From JANWHF01 sp036276235 (GTDB lineage Bacteria; Planctomycetota; Phycisphaerae; Tepidisphaerales; Tepidisphaeraceae): a stretch of 23,393 bases of DNA. The stretch lies in the NCBI GenBank assembly GCA_036276235.1, contig DATBDZ010000309.1:1-23393 (forward strand), written 5' to 3'. Of the stretch, positions 15,261-22,377 are shown one piece after another. The notes below the pieces were generated by a model. That model worked only from the letters and a program-made list of their open reading frames with translations. It had not been told where the DNA came from and did no database searches. The stretch's first letter is position 1; each line of letters opens with the position of its first letter. The position numbers and the translations under genes are program-made.

Positions 15261-15382
15261 ACGGCGGCGACAATTGTTGGCCGGAGTTCCTTGATTGCAT
15301 TGCTGCCACCAAGGCGCAGGTATCGAGCCCGCTCGGGCTTTCGCCCTTCACCATGTACTCCAAAGCCGGCATTCGCCGCCGT
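15261..15382 (-). ncRNA. Y RNA 4, diverged candidate
   Basis: About 122 nt. Outer stem ACGGCGGCGA (15382-15373) pairs perfectly with UCGCCGCCGU (15270-15261). It keeps the hallmarks shared with copies 1-3: CGAAUGC just inside the 5' strand, UUGUCG at the start of the 3' strand, and an inner stem near UACAU (GGAGU with ACUCC). The interior has a GGGC-GAAA-GCCC hairpin, a T-arm-like GCGGG-CUCGAUA-CCUGC with one wobble and a short GCC/GGC hairpin, but no convincing D arm. It is either a Y RNA with a decayed tRNA module or a distinct subclass. No U tract follows. Confidence 0.6.
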
Positions 15383-15391
15383 TTCGGCTTT

Positions 15392-15467
15392 CGTAGGGTG
15401 CGCTTTAGCGCACGCGGAACGTTTCGACCGCGGGTAGCCCACCGCGTGCGCTAAAGCGCACCCTACG
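15392..15467. repeat. Palindromic repeat, CGTAGGGTGCGCTTTAGCGCACG
   Basis: Inverted arms CGTAGGGTGCGCTTTAGCGC and complement around a loop of about 20 bp, with inner GTGCGCT/AGCGCAC hairpins. It lies 9 bp upstream of Y RNA 4. No other copy of this family is in the window. Confidence 0.9.
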
Positions 15468-15615
15468 CAATATTTTGAAATCACTTCTAACAAGCATCCA
15501 CGCCGACAAGGAATTCGAAGGAGACTGGACATGAGTAAATGTAGTCCCCAGCGGCATTCGGAATGGATGTTCGATTCATCGCTGAGCGGGCAGCCGCGCC
15601 ATTTGGCGCTCGCTG

Positions 15616-15655
15616 CCCCTCACCCTGCCCTCTCCCCCGAGTACGGGGGAGAGGG
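15616..15655. repeat. Single-arm copy of the CCCTCTCC...GTAC repeat family
   Basis: A hairpin of CCCTCTCCCCCG-AGTA-CGGGGGAGAGGG, just downstream of the rsr stop codon. It may act as a transcriptional pause or 3'-end stabiliser. Confidence 0.8.
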
Positions 15656-15675
15656 TTCAGGGGCCGACATTTCTC

Positions 15676-17247
15676 CTACAACTGCACTTTCTCGATCACC
15701 CCGACCCAGTGGTCGGTGTTTAATTCGCCGCGGGCGAATTGGGCGATTACTTCGAAGACGCTGTCGCTGAAGCCGCCGATGTTCATCACATCATCGCGGC
15801 CGGTGTCGGACGCCTGCGTCGTGCTGTACGGCTGCAGGTCGATGCACACCAGCTTCGCCCGCGGGTTGCGGGCCTTGAAGATCGACCACTGCTCCATCGT
15901 CGCGGTGCCGCGGCCGTGGGCCTTATCCACCCACGACTCGTTATCCGAGACGAAGACCACCAGCTCGCCAGTCGCCTTGCGGCGATTGAGGTAAGCCAGC
16001 GGCGCGGAGCAATTGGTGCCGCCCGCGGGGATTGCCGTCATCTTCGCGGCGTTGGTCATCACGCTGTCGCGCCCGTTGAGCGACAGGCCGCTCACCACAT
16101 CCTCCTTGAACGGCATCGCCTCGGCGGAGCGGTTGGTCCGCAGGAAGCAGGCGGCAACCAGCGCCGCCACATCCACGCAGCGTACGGCGCTGGTAGCGCC
16201 CTTGCGCACGCCGGTGATCGGCGAGTGCATGGAGCCGGAGACGTCCGGGCAGACATACACCTGCCCGTCGATCGCCGGCACGTTGGCCGTCGCGATCTCC
16301 ATCGCATCCTGCAACGCCTCGCGCACCATCGCCGGCACTTCGGTAACCACCTGCGTGAAGGCGACCATCAACTGGTACGGGAAGACCCGCGCCCGGGTGA
16401 TGGCCTGCGGATCGCGCAGCCGGTCGGCGACGAGCCGCGCCATCTGCTGGCCCTCATCGAACACGCCATGCCGCGCGAAGGTGTTGAGATTCATCCGCGT
16501 CATCTGCCACGGCGCGTTGCGGGCGATCTGCTTCCAGTGCTGGCTCGAAAGCTCCAGGCTCGTGAGCATCTGGAACGGCACATCGGGCACCTCCGCCCGC
16601 TGGCCCGCCTTGAACGCTTCAAACTCCGCCACGATTTGCGGGAGCGCCTTCGCATCATGCGGACGGCCCAGCAAATATCCGTACAGCGCCGCCCGCGAAG
16701 CCGACGCCGGCTTGGGGTGAACCATCCGGAGCACATCCGCCAGGCTCGGATCGTTTCCAACCGACGCGCGGAAGATCTGCTCATCGGTGCGGCGTTCGAG
16801 CCACTGCTGCACGAGCCGCTTGGGCAACGTGCCCAGGCTCTTGCGCCCGACGGCGCCGGAGCGCATGATCTGCACGAAGTTGCGGAGCATGCGGCCATCG
16901 TCGATGACGCGGTCGAAGATCTCCGCCATCAATCCCGGCCCATAGACCGAGAGCGCGGCACAGAGCAACGCCGGCAGATCCTTCATGTGCCCCTTGCTTC
17001 GCGCATAGATCGCAACGCGAGCGATGAACTCCGGCTCAACCTGCGGGTGCGCGCAGAGGTTGAGCACCGTCTGCAACTGATCGCGCTCGCTGGCGTAATA
17101 GGTCGTGCTCAGGCAGCCGGTGGCGGCGTACTGCGCCAGCGCCGCCTTGGGCGAGAGCCGATACGCAACGCCGCCGGCTTCGTTCACGGCGTCGGCACGC
17201 GGGATGAGTTTTCCGATCATCGACTTAAAGAGCGTCTTGCTGGCCAT
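15676..17247 (-). CDS. rsr: Ro60/TROVE domain protein (Rsr)
   Basis: 523 residues, the usual size of bacterial Ro60 orthologues, which bind Y RNAs and ends of misfolded or damaged RNA and help nucleases handle structured RNA. Residues 1 to about 320 form the helical TROVE ring (LSPKAALAQYAATGCLSTTY, then YARSKGHMKDLPALLCAAL). Residues from about 330 form a von Willebrand A-like domain whose metal site DVSGS is at 335-339, with a later VFVSDNESW strand. The ATG at 17247 has AGGAG seven bases upstream and lies 27 bp after the predicted sigma-54 start site. It is the first gene of the minus-strand series and is divergent from rtcR. Confidence 0.96.
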   Translation of the reverse strand: MASKTLFKSMIGKLIPRADAVNEAGGVAYRLSPKAALAQYAATGCLSTTYYASERDQLQTVLNLCAHPQVEPEFIARVAIYARSKGHMKDLPALLCAALSVYGPGLMAEIFDRVIDDGRMLRNFVQIMRSGAVGRKSLGTLPKRLVQQWLERRTDEQIFRASVGNDPSLADVLRMVHPKPASASRAALYGYLLGRPHDAKALPQIVAEFEAFKAGQRAEVPDVPFQMLTSLELSSQHWKQIARNAPWQMTRMNLNTFARHGVFDEGQQMARLVADRLRDPQAITRARVFPYQLMVAFTQVVTEVPAMVREALQDAMEIATANVPAIDGQVYVCPDVSGSMHSPITGVRKGATSAVRCVDVAALVAACFLRTNRSAEAMPFKEDVVSGLSLNGRDSVMTNAAKMTAIPAGGTNCSAPLAYLNRRKATGELVVFVSDNESWVDKAHGRGTATMEQWSIFKARNPRAKLVCIDLQPYSTTQASDTGRDDVMNIGGFSDSVFEVIAQFARGELNTDHWVGVIEKVQL

Positions 17248-17283
17248 GTTGGCTCCTTGCTTTGATACTGTTGGGGATGGTTC

Positions 17284-17300
17284 AAGCAGGAGCGGTGCCA
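17284..17300 (-). promoter_or_regulatory. Sigma-54 promoter of the rsr operon
   Basis: On the minus strand the sequence is TGGCACCGCTCCTGCTT. The -24 GG and -12 GC are separated by exactly 10 bases, as sigma-54 promoters require, and TGGCAC matches the -24 consensus. The predicted start is near 17274, 27 bp before the rsr ATG. RtcR, a sigma-54 activator, is encoded divergently next to it. Confidence 0.85.
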
Positions 17301-17335
17301 GTGCTGAGATTCAGAAAACGGATTAAATTTAAGAT

Positions 17336-17347
17336 CTGAAATTTCAG
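17336..17347. promoter_or_regulatory. Perfect palindrome, candidate RtcR upstream site
   Basis: CTGAAATTTCAG is a perfect 12-bp palindrome centred about 67 bp upstream of the predicted sigma-54 start. Sigma-54 activators bind such upstream sites as dimers. It also lies about 90 bp before rtcR, so it could serve autoregulation. A second short GAGGG/CCCTC hairpin lies at 17369-17393. Binding is an inference. Confidence 0.45.
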
Positions 17348-17436
17348 AGGGTTATGACAATTTATCAGCGAGGGGCGAGGCCGCAGACCCTCGAGGATTT
17401 GGGCCATTGTTCTATCCTATGAGATAAGATTGTAGA

Positions 17437-19050
17437 ATGCAGTCTATGGCAGAAAAGCGGACAGTCGTCCTGGGTCTTCTCGGTCCGGTGCTCGATAACG
17501 GCAAAGGGCCCGATCGCTGGGAACGGTGGCGGCCGAGCGTTTCTGTTTGCCAGCAGGATGATCTTCTGGTTCATCGCTTCGACTTGCTCTTTGAGCCGAA
17601 GTTCACGGCGCTCTGCAAAACGATTTGCGAGGATATCACGGCGGTGAGCCCTGAGACGGCCGTGTGCGCCCACGAGATTCACTTTGAGGATCCGTGGGAT
17701 TTTGAGGACGTCTATGGCCGCCTGCTGGATTTCATTCGCGGCTATCCTATCAAGCCGGATGAAGAGGAGTATCTGGTTCACATCACCACCGGCTCGCATG
17801 TGGCGCAGATTTGCTGGTTCTTGCTAGCCGAGTCGCGCTATCTGCCGGCCAAGCTGCTGCAGACCGCGCCGCCGGGGAAGAAGCCGCGCGATCTGGGCGC
17901 GTATTACATCGTCGATCTCGATCTATCGAAATACGATCGGCTGGCGTCGCGATTCAACCAGGAGGCGCGCGAGAGCACGGCGTTTCTCAAAAGCGGAATC
18001 GAAACGCGCAATCCGCAATTCAATCGGCTCATCGAGCAGATCGAGCAGGTGGCGCTGGGCTCAAAATCGCCGATCCTCCTGATGGGCCCCACCGGCGCCG
18101 GCAAATCTAAACTGGCGCGGCAAATCTACGAGCTGAAAAAACATCGCCGACAAATCGAAGGAAAGTTCGTCGAAGTGAACTGCGCCACCGTGCGCGGCGA
18201 CGGCGCGATGAGCGCCCTCTTCGGCCATACGCGCGGCGCGTTTACCGGCGCAGTGGGCGAGCGCGCCGGACTGCTGCGCGCCGCGGACGGCGGACTGCTG
18301 TTCCTCGACGAAGTCGGCGAGTTGGGCCCCGACGAGCAGGCGATGCTCCTGCGCGCCATCGAAGAGCGGCGATTTCTGCCCGTCGGCTCCGACAAGGAAG
18401 TGAACAGCGATTTTCAGTTGATCGCCGGCACCAACTGCGATCTGAAGTCGGCGGTCAGCCGCGGGCGATTTCGAGAAGATCTTTTGGCGCGCATTAATCT
18501 GTGGACATTTGAACTGCCCGCCCTTCGCGATCGGCGCGAAGATATCGAGCCGAATCTCGATTATGAGCTGGACCAATTCGCCCGCAATAATGGCGTCAAA
18601 GTCACCATGAACAAAGAGGGGCGGCAGCGATTCCTGCAATTTGCGCTCGACGCACAGACAACCTGGACGGGAAACTTTCGCGACCTCAATGCCGCCGTTA
18701 CCCGCATGGCCACGCTCTCGCGCGGCGGGCGGATCACCGTGGAAATCATCGAGCAGGAGATCAAGCGATTGCAGCAATTCTGGGAAGCGCCCGACGAGCC
18801 GTCGCTCCAGCAGAATCTGGAAGAGCTGTTGGAGGAAGCGTTGCTGGCGGCAATCGACCCATTCGATCGCGTGCAACTGGAGCATGTGGTGAGCGTCTGC
18901 CGCGCCAGTCGCTCGCTCTCGGAGGCGGGGCGGAAATTGTTCGCGGTTTCCCGGTCGAAGAAAGAAACGCCCAATGATGCGGATCGATTGCGGAAGTATC
19001 TTTTGCGGTTTGGGCTGGAGTGGGGGAAGGTTCGAAACGCAGATGGGTGA
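17437..19050 (+). CDS. rtcR: Sigma-54 dependent activator of RNA repair
   Basis: 537 residues, collinear with E. coli RtcR. The N-terminal CARF-like sensor (residues 1 to about 180, including VSPETAVCAHEIHFEDPWDF and HITTGSHVAQICWFLLAESR) senses RNA ends, such as tRNA fragments, in studied homologues. The AAA+ domain has Walker A GPTGAGKS (217-224), the sigma-54 contact loop GAFTGA (267-272), Walker B LLFLDE (287-292) and a C-terminal region with NDADRLRKYLLRFGLEWG. It should activate the promoter at 17284-17300. Start: ATG at 17437, with an in-frame ATG at 17446 (MAEKRTVVLG) that fits the family start well; neither has a strong ribosome binding site. Confidence 0.96.
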   Translation: MQSMAEKRTVVLGLLGPVLDNGKGPDRWERWRPSVSVCQQDDLLVHRFDLLFEPKFTALCKTICEDITAVSPETAVCAHEIHFEDPWDFEDVYGRLLDFIRGYPIKPDEEEYLVHITTGSHVAQICWFLLAESRYLPAKLLQTAPPGKKPRDLGAYYIVDLDLSKYDRLASRFNQEARESTAFLKSGIETRNPQFNRLIEQIEQVALGSKSPILLMGPTGAGKSKLARQIYELKKHRRQIEGKFVEVNCATVRGDGAMSALFGHTRGAFTGAVGERAGLLRAADGGLLFLDEVGELGPDEQAMLLRAIEERRFLPVGSDKEVNSDFQLIAGTNCDLKSAVSRGRFREDLLARINLWTFELPALRDRREDIEPNLDYELDQFARNNGVKVTMNKEGRQRFLQFALDAQTTWTGNFRDLNAAVTRMATLSRGGRITVEIIEQEIKRLQQFWEAPDEPSLQQNLEELLEEALLAAIDPFDRVQLEHVVSVCRASRSLSEAGRKLFAVSRSKKETPNDADRLRKYLLRFGLEWGKVRNADG

Positions 19051-19084
19051 GTCTCCGGGAACCCTCGCCCGCGAGCTCCGGGAA

Positions 19085-19210
19085 CCCTCTCCCCTGTACT
19101 CAGGGGAGAGGGCAGGGTGAGGGGACAGCGATCCACGAGATTGCGTTGGTTCGCAAGTCCAAGCGTTCGTCCCCTCACCCCAACCCTCTCCCCTGAGTAC
19201 AGGGGAGAGA
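19085..19210. repeat. Two-armed palindromic repeat, CCCTCTCCCCTGTACTCAGG family
   Basis: Second full copy of the element at 1595-1720, with the same arm order and a diverged central loop. It follows the rtcR stop by 34 bp and may end its transcript. Confidence 0.88.
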
Positions 19211-19234
19211 GAGTAAGCGTTTGGTGTTTTTTCC

Positions 19235-19321
19235 GGGTGCCACAGGTCGGCGTACTCGCAGACCTGTGCGTCTCGTGGACCAAAACGCACAGGTCTCGGA
19301 GTACCGCGACCTGTGGCACCC
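19235..19321. repeat. Palindromic repeat, GGGTGCCACAGGTC family (intact)
   Basis: Outer arms GGGTGCCACAGGTC and GACCTGTGGCACCC (one mismatch); inner arms GACCTGTGCGT and ACGCACAGGTC. The copy at 13671-13864 carries an insert. Confidence 0.88.
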
Positions 19322-19377
19322 GTAGATCACTACCATGCGGCGAGGCGCGGGGGAATGCGGATGAATGCTCGGCCGGT

Positions 19378-21273
19378 TTACGCGGCATGCGGCCGATCTT
19401 CCGCGGCCTGAATCCTCGGCGTGCCGGACGACACCAATCGCAGGCTCGGTTCCTGATCGATCGTTTCCAGCAGCTTGCGGGTGATGCGATCGTTGATCTC
19501 TCCGGCGCGGCCGATTTCTACCGGATAGCGGACGACGAATTCCAAACCCGCCTCGACGAGGCGCATTCTTCCCTGCGGGCGCGGCGGGGAGAGTTGCACC
19601 TGCATCGACCGCTGCACGTTGGCGTATTGCCGCTCGATGTTTTGCTTGTATTCGTTGAAGACGGATTCCACCGCCTCCATCAGGCGCGACTCTGCGAGGC
19701 GGTAATCGCTGTCCGGCGAGAGCGTGAGCGCGACCTCATGCCACACGTAATCGGCGCCGGGAATTTGTTTGTAGAACGGCGCGTTCTGGAACAGGACAGA
19801 GTTGGAGAAGACGACGATGCGGCCGGTCGGATTCAGGTCGCGGCCGGAGCCGCCAAGCTCCATGAGATAGAGGCGAAGCAGGCCCGTTTCGATGACGTCG
19901 CCGGTGGTGCCGGAGATGGTGACGCGGTCGCCGACACGGACGCCGTAGCGGCCGATGAAGAAGAAGTACGCCGCGCCGGAGAGGATCACGCCCTGCAGTG
20001 CCACGGCGATGCCCGCCGTAATCAGCCCGGCGAAGGTCATCAGCGAGCTGAGTTCAGTGACGACGCCGCCGGCGATCACCAGCACGATGACGCAGCCGAT
20101 GACGACGCGGCGGATCAGCAGCAGCTGCGCCCGATGGCGCGGCTCGGCGACGTATCGATACGTCGCTCGCTTCCAAAACGTCGAGATCAGCAATAGCGCA
20201 AATACTGTAATCCCAATCGCGCCGACGCGAATCAGAATCGATCGCAGCGCGTGCGTATATTGCTTGGAAAGCGCCGCTCGCCATTCGAGCAGCGCGGTCT
20301 TGGTCGCGTTGATTGCCATCCCCTGCCCGCCGAGCGGCACGCCGGCGCCGCCGAGCTGGGTGAAGCGCGTCGAGAGTCCTTCCAGTTCCGCGCGATCGGC
20401 GGCAAGCTTCGCGACATCATTCGACGGCTGCGTTGTCGAAAGCACATCGCCGCGGTGGATCGCGTTCACCAACTCCGTGCGAATCGGCTGGCGCAGTTTT
20501 TCATTGGCGGCACTGAGCTTGTCCGCCTTGCCGGCCAGATCCTTTAGCTCACTCATTCGATTGGAAAGAGTGAACATCTGGCTGATCAGCCCCAGGACGC
20601 CGATCGATTCCGGCCGCGCCGGCGCCGCCGCGGCACTGGCGTTCGCGGATTTGGCGGATGGGGCGTTGGCGGATTGCGCATCGGGAACAGAGCCTTCCAG
20701 CGCGTCGATCTTTTGCAGCAACGTATCGGAGCTGCCATCGGCCCCGCTCATGACGCCCATGAGATTCTGCACGACCTGCTGCCGCGCTTTGGCCAGATTC
20801 AGCTCGGCGGCGAGCTTGTCGCGCTGCGCGGTAAGCACGGTGGCGTCGGCGGGCCCGCTGTTAAGTTGTTGCGAAATCTTGTCCAGCTCCGCCTGGATTT
20901 GCGCGACCCGCTGATTGGCCGCTTGGGCAGCCTGCGTCAATTTGCTCGATTGATTGGCAGCCGGGCGCGTGGCGGCGCTTTGCTCGGTCAGCAGCCTGGC
21001 CTGGGCGCGGGCGTAGTCGAACGCAAGCCGCAGCGCCTGCCGCGCGTTTTGCTCGGCGGCATCGCGATACAAAAGCTCCTGCGAATCGAGCGCGGTCTGA
21101 TCGAGCGTGGAGACCTGCCGATACCAATCAACAGTTTGATTGAGAAAACCAAGCAGCTCCTCCGCCGGCGAGGGCGGCGGCGGAGGCGCCCCAGCGCCTT
21201 GTGCGAGCGCATTAAATGCCATCACAGTGGAAATCCACAGCGATGCGACTAGATCCCATCGAGCTTTTAACAT
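19378..21273 (-). CDS. MscS-family mechanosensitive channel with periplasmic coiled coil
   Basis: 631 residues. A signal peptide (MLKARWDLVASLWISTVMAFNALAQ) precedes a Pro-rich linker and a long Ala/Gln-rich coiled-coil region (about residues 60-290), likely periplasmic. Transmembrane helices follow, including the pore-lining helix AGLITAGIAVALQGVILSGA. The MscS beta domain follows (RYGVRVGDRVTISGTTGDVI, which then reads ETGLLRLYLMELGG), and a cytoplasmic alpha/beta domain ends near residue 610. It would release solutes under osmotic downshock or, as for other long MscS paralogues, serve a more specific role. AAGGA lies seven bases before the ATG. It is convergent with rtcR and appears monocistronic. 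Confidence 0.92.
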   Translation of the reverse strand: MLKARWDLVASLWISTVMAFNALAQGAGAPPPPPSPAEELLGFLNQTVDWYRQVSTLDQTALDSQELLYRDAAEQNARQALRLAFDYARAQARLLTEQSAATRPAANQSSKLTQAAQAANQRVAQIQAELDKISQQLNSGPADATVLTAQRDKLAAELNLAKARQQVVQNLMGVMSGADGSSDTLLQKIDALEGSVPDAQSANAPSAKSANASAAAAPARPESIGVLGLISQMFTLSNRMSELKDLAGKADKLSAANEKLRQPIRTELVNAIHRGDVLSTTQPSNDVAKLAADRAELEGLSTRFTQLGGAGVPLGGQGMAINATKTALLEWRAALSKQYTHALRSILIRVGAIGITVFALLLISTFWKRATYRYVAEPRHRAQLLLIRRVVIGCVIVLVIAGGVVTELSSLMTFAGLITAGIAVALQGVILSGAAYFFFIGRYGVRVGDRVTISGTTGDVIETGLLRLYLMELGGSGRDLNPTGRIVVFSNSVLFQNAPFYKQIPGADYVWHEVALTLSPDSDYRLAESRLMEAVESVFNEYKQNIERQYANVQRSMQVQLSPPRPQGRMRLVEAGLEFVVRYPVEIGRAGEINDRITRKLLETIDQEPSLRLVSSGTPRIQAAEDRPHAA

Positions 21274-21360
21274 TCGTAAATCCTTGCCTGGGCTGCTTCA
21301 GAACCACATCACCCTGCAACTCGCGCGCCAGAGGAGGAGGATTCACCCTAATGATTCCGA

Positions 21361-21556
21361 AACCCGAATCCCCGAAATCCGAATGAATGTCGAATGACCA
21401 AATGCCCGAATTCCGAAATTGATGTCACGCGAAGGGACGAAGAAACAAAGCAATGCGCAAAAGCTCCTTCGTAACTTCGTTTCTTCGCGTGACATCTGGA
21501 TTCGTCATTCGGATTTCGTCATTGATTCGCAATTCGGATTTCGGATTTCGGAATTT
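21361..21556. repeat. Large imperfect palindrome rich in ATTCGGATTTCGG words
   Basis: Arms GATGTCACGCGAAG (21421-21434) and CTTCGCGTGACATC (21483-21496) match perfectly. The flanks contain CCGAAATCCGAATG-like words on the left and CATTCGGATTTCG-like words on the right, so the palindrome extends to nearly 200 bp. No gene is seen within it. Confidence 0.75.
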
Positions 21557-21856
21557 GAGCGCTCCTCCGTGGTGATCGATTTCTGCAATCACAACATAGG
21601 CTGCCAATTGAAGATGCAGCGCGTCGGCAGATCGGGTATCGTATTAATCCGCTCCGAAACAACCGCAGTACAATCCATCCGCCGGCTTTTTCCGTAACCT
21701 ATGGCGGTATGATGGCATCAGATCAGGGAACTCGCGAAGGAGGTGCGACGGGCGGCTAAGGGATGTTGCACGCCGCCCTCAATCGGACGAAGCTGCAGAT
21801 TGGATCAATTGCGTTCGAATAGGTTCACACGGAACTCAAACACGAAGGAACATGCC
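21557..21856. other. Leader region of the Cys-rich peptide gene
   Basis: 300 bp without a supported gene. It contains a TATGAT at 21708 (possible -10, with only a poor -35) and a hairpin of GGGCGGC (21750-21756) with GCCGCCC (21772-21778). A ribosome binding site GAAGGA precedes the ATG at 21857. A metal-responsive promoter is plausible by analogy with bufferin operons but is not shown. Confidence 0.4.
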
Positions 21857-22204
21857 ATGACGAAGAATACGAAGTTGATGATTGCTGCTGCCGCGATGAC
21901 TGGATTGCTGGCCGGGTCGGCCGCCCGCTCGATGGCCTCGACGGCTGCGCTTCCCGCCGGCGCGCAGAGCGGCGCGAGTAAGATTTCGGTGAAGGTTTCG
22001 GTCGATTCCAAGGCCGGCGCCAAGGCGTTTGCCGCCGATGACAAGGACAAGGGCAAGCACGATTGCAAAGGCAAGAACGACTGCAAGGGCCAGGGCGGCT
22101 GCAAGAGCGGCGACAATGGCTGCAAGGGAAAGAATTCCTGCAAGGGCAAAGGCGGCTGCTCGACTAAGGGTGATGAGAAGAAGGATGATAAGAAGGCGAT
22201 GTGA
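21857..22204 (+). CDS. Secreted Cys-rich peptide, bufferin (BufA)-like precursor
   Basis: 115 residues. A signal peptide (MTKNTKLMIAAAAMTGLLAG and onward to about residue 28) is followed by a spacer and a Lys/Gly/Cys-rich C-terminal domain with six Cys. The Cys domain has two near-identical 13-residue units, CKGKNDCKGQGGC and CKGKNSCKGKGGC, joined by KSGDNG. Bufferin precursors pair a signal peptide with Cys-containing repeats that MNIO enzymes modify, giving metal (copper) binding. The MNIO gene follows after 173 bp, in the same direction. Metal specificity and modification are inferred from context. Alternative: an unmodified metal-binding protein. Confidence 0.75.
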   Translation: MTKNTKLMIAAAAMTGLLAGSAARSMASTAALPAGAQSGASKISVKVSVDSKAGAKAFAADDKDKGKHDCKGKNDCKGQGGCKSGDNGCKGKNSCKGKGGCSTKGDEKKDDKKAM

Positions 22205-22210
22205 GGAATA

Positions 22211-22376
22211 GTTGCCAGTTGCCAGTTGCCAGTTGCCAGTTGCCAGTGAAGACAAAATGCGAAGAGGTCGCGGATTTGCATTCACTGGTAACTGACAACT
22301 GGCAACTGGCAACTTCTGAATTCACTGGCAACTGACAACTGGTAACTGGCAACTTTTTCTGTGGCAACTGACAACT
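22211..22376. repeat. GTTGCCA heptamer array and inverted ACTGGCAAC words
   Basis: Five tandem GTTGCCA units at 22211-22245 begin 6 bp after the peptide gene's stop. ACTGGCAAC- and ACTGACAAC-like words follow at about 22283-22376, up to the start of the MNIO gene. The two parts are inverted relative to each other and can form a long stem in the transcript between the two genes. Confidence 0.85.
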
Positions 22377-22377
22377 T

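Noticed and set aside
15531..15770. Plus-strand ORF of 79 codons with a good AAGGAG site before its ATG.
   Set aside because: It runs through a palindromic repeat and then antisense into rsr; only the start site looks gene-like. It may be a remnant.
15739..17265. Plus-strand ORF of 508 codons opposite rsr.
   Set aside because: It is a shadow of the TROVE gene, His/Arg-rich without any domain.
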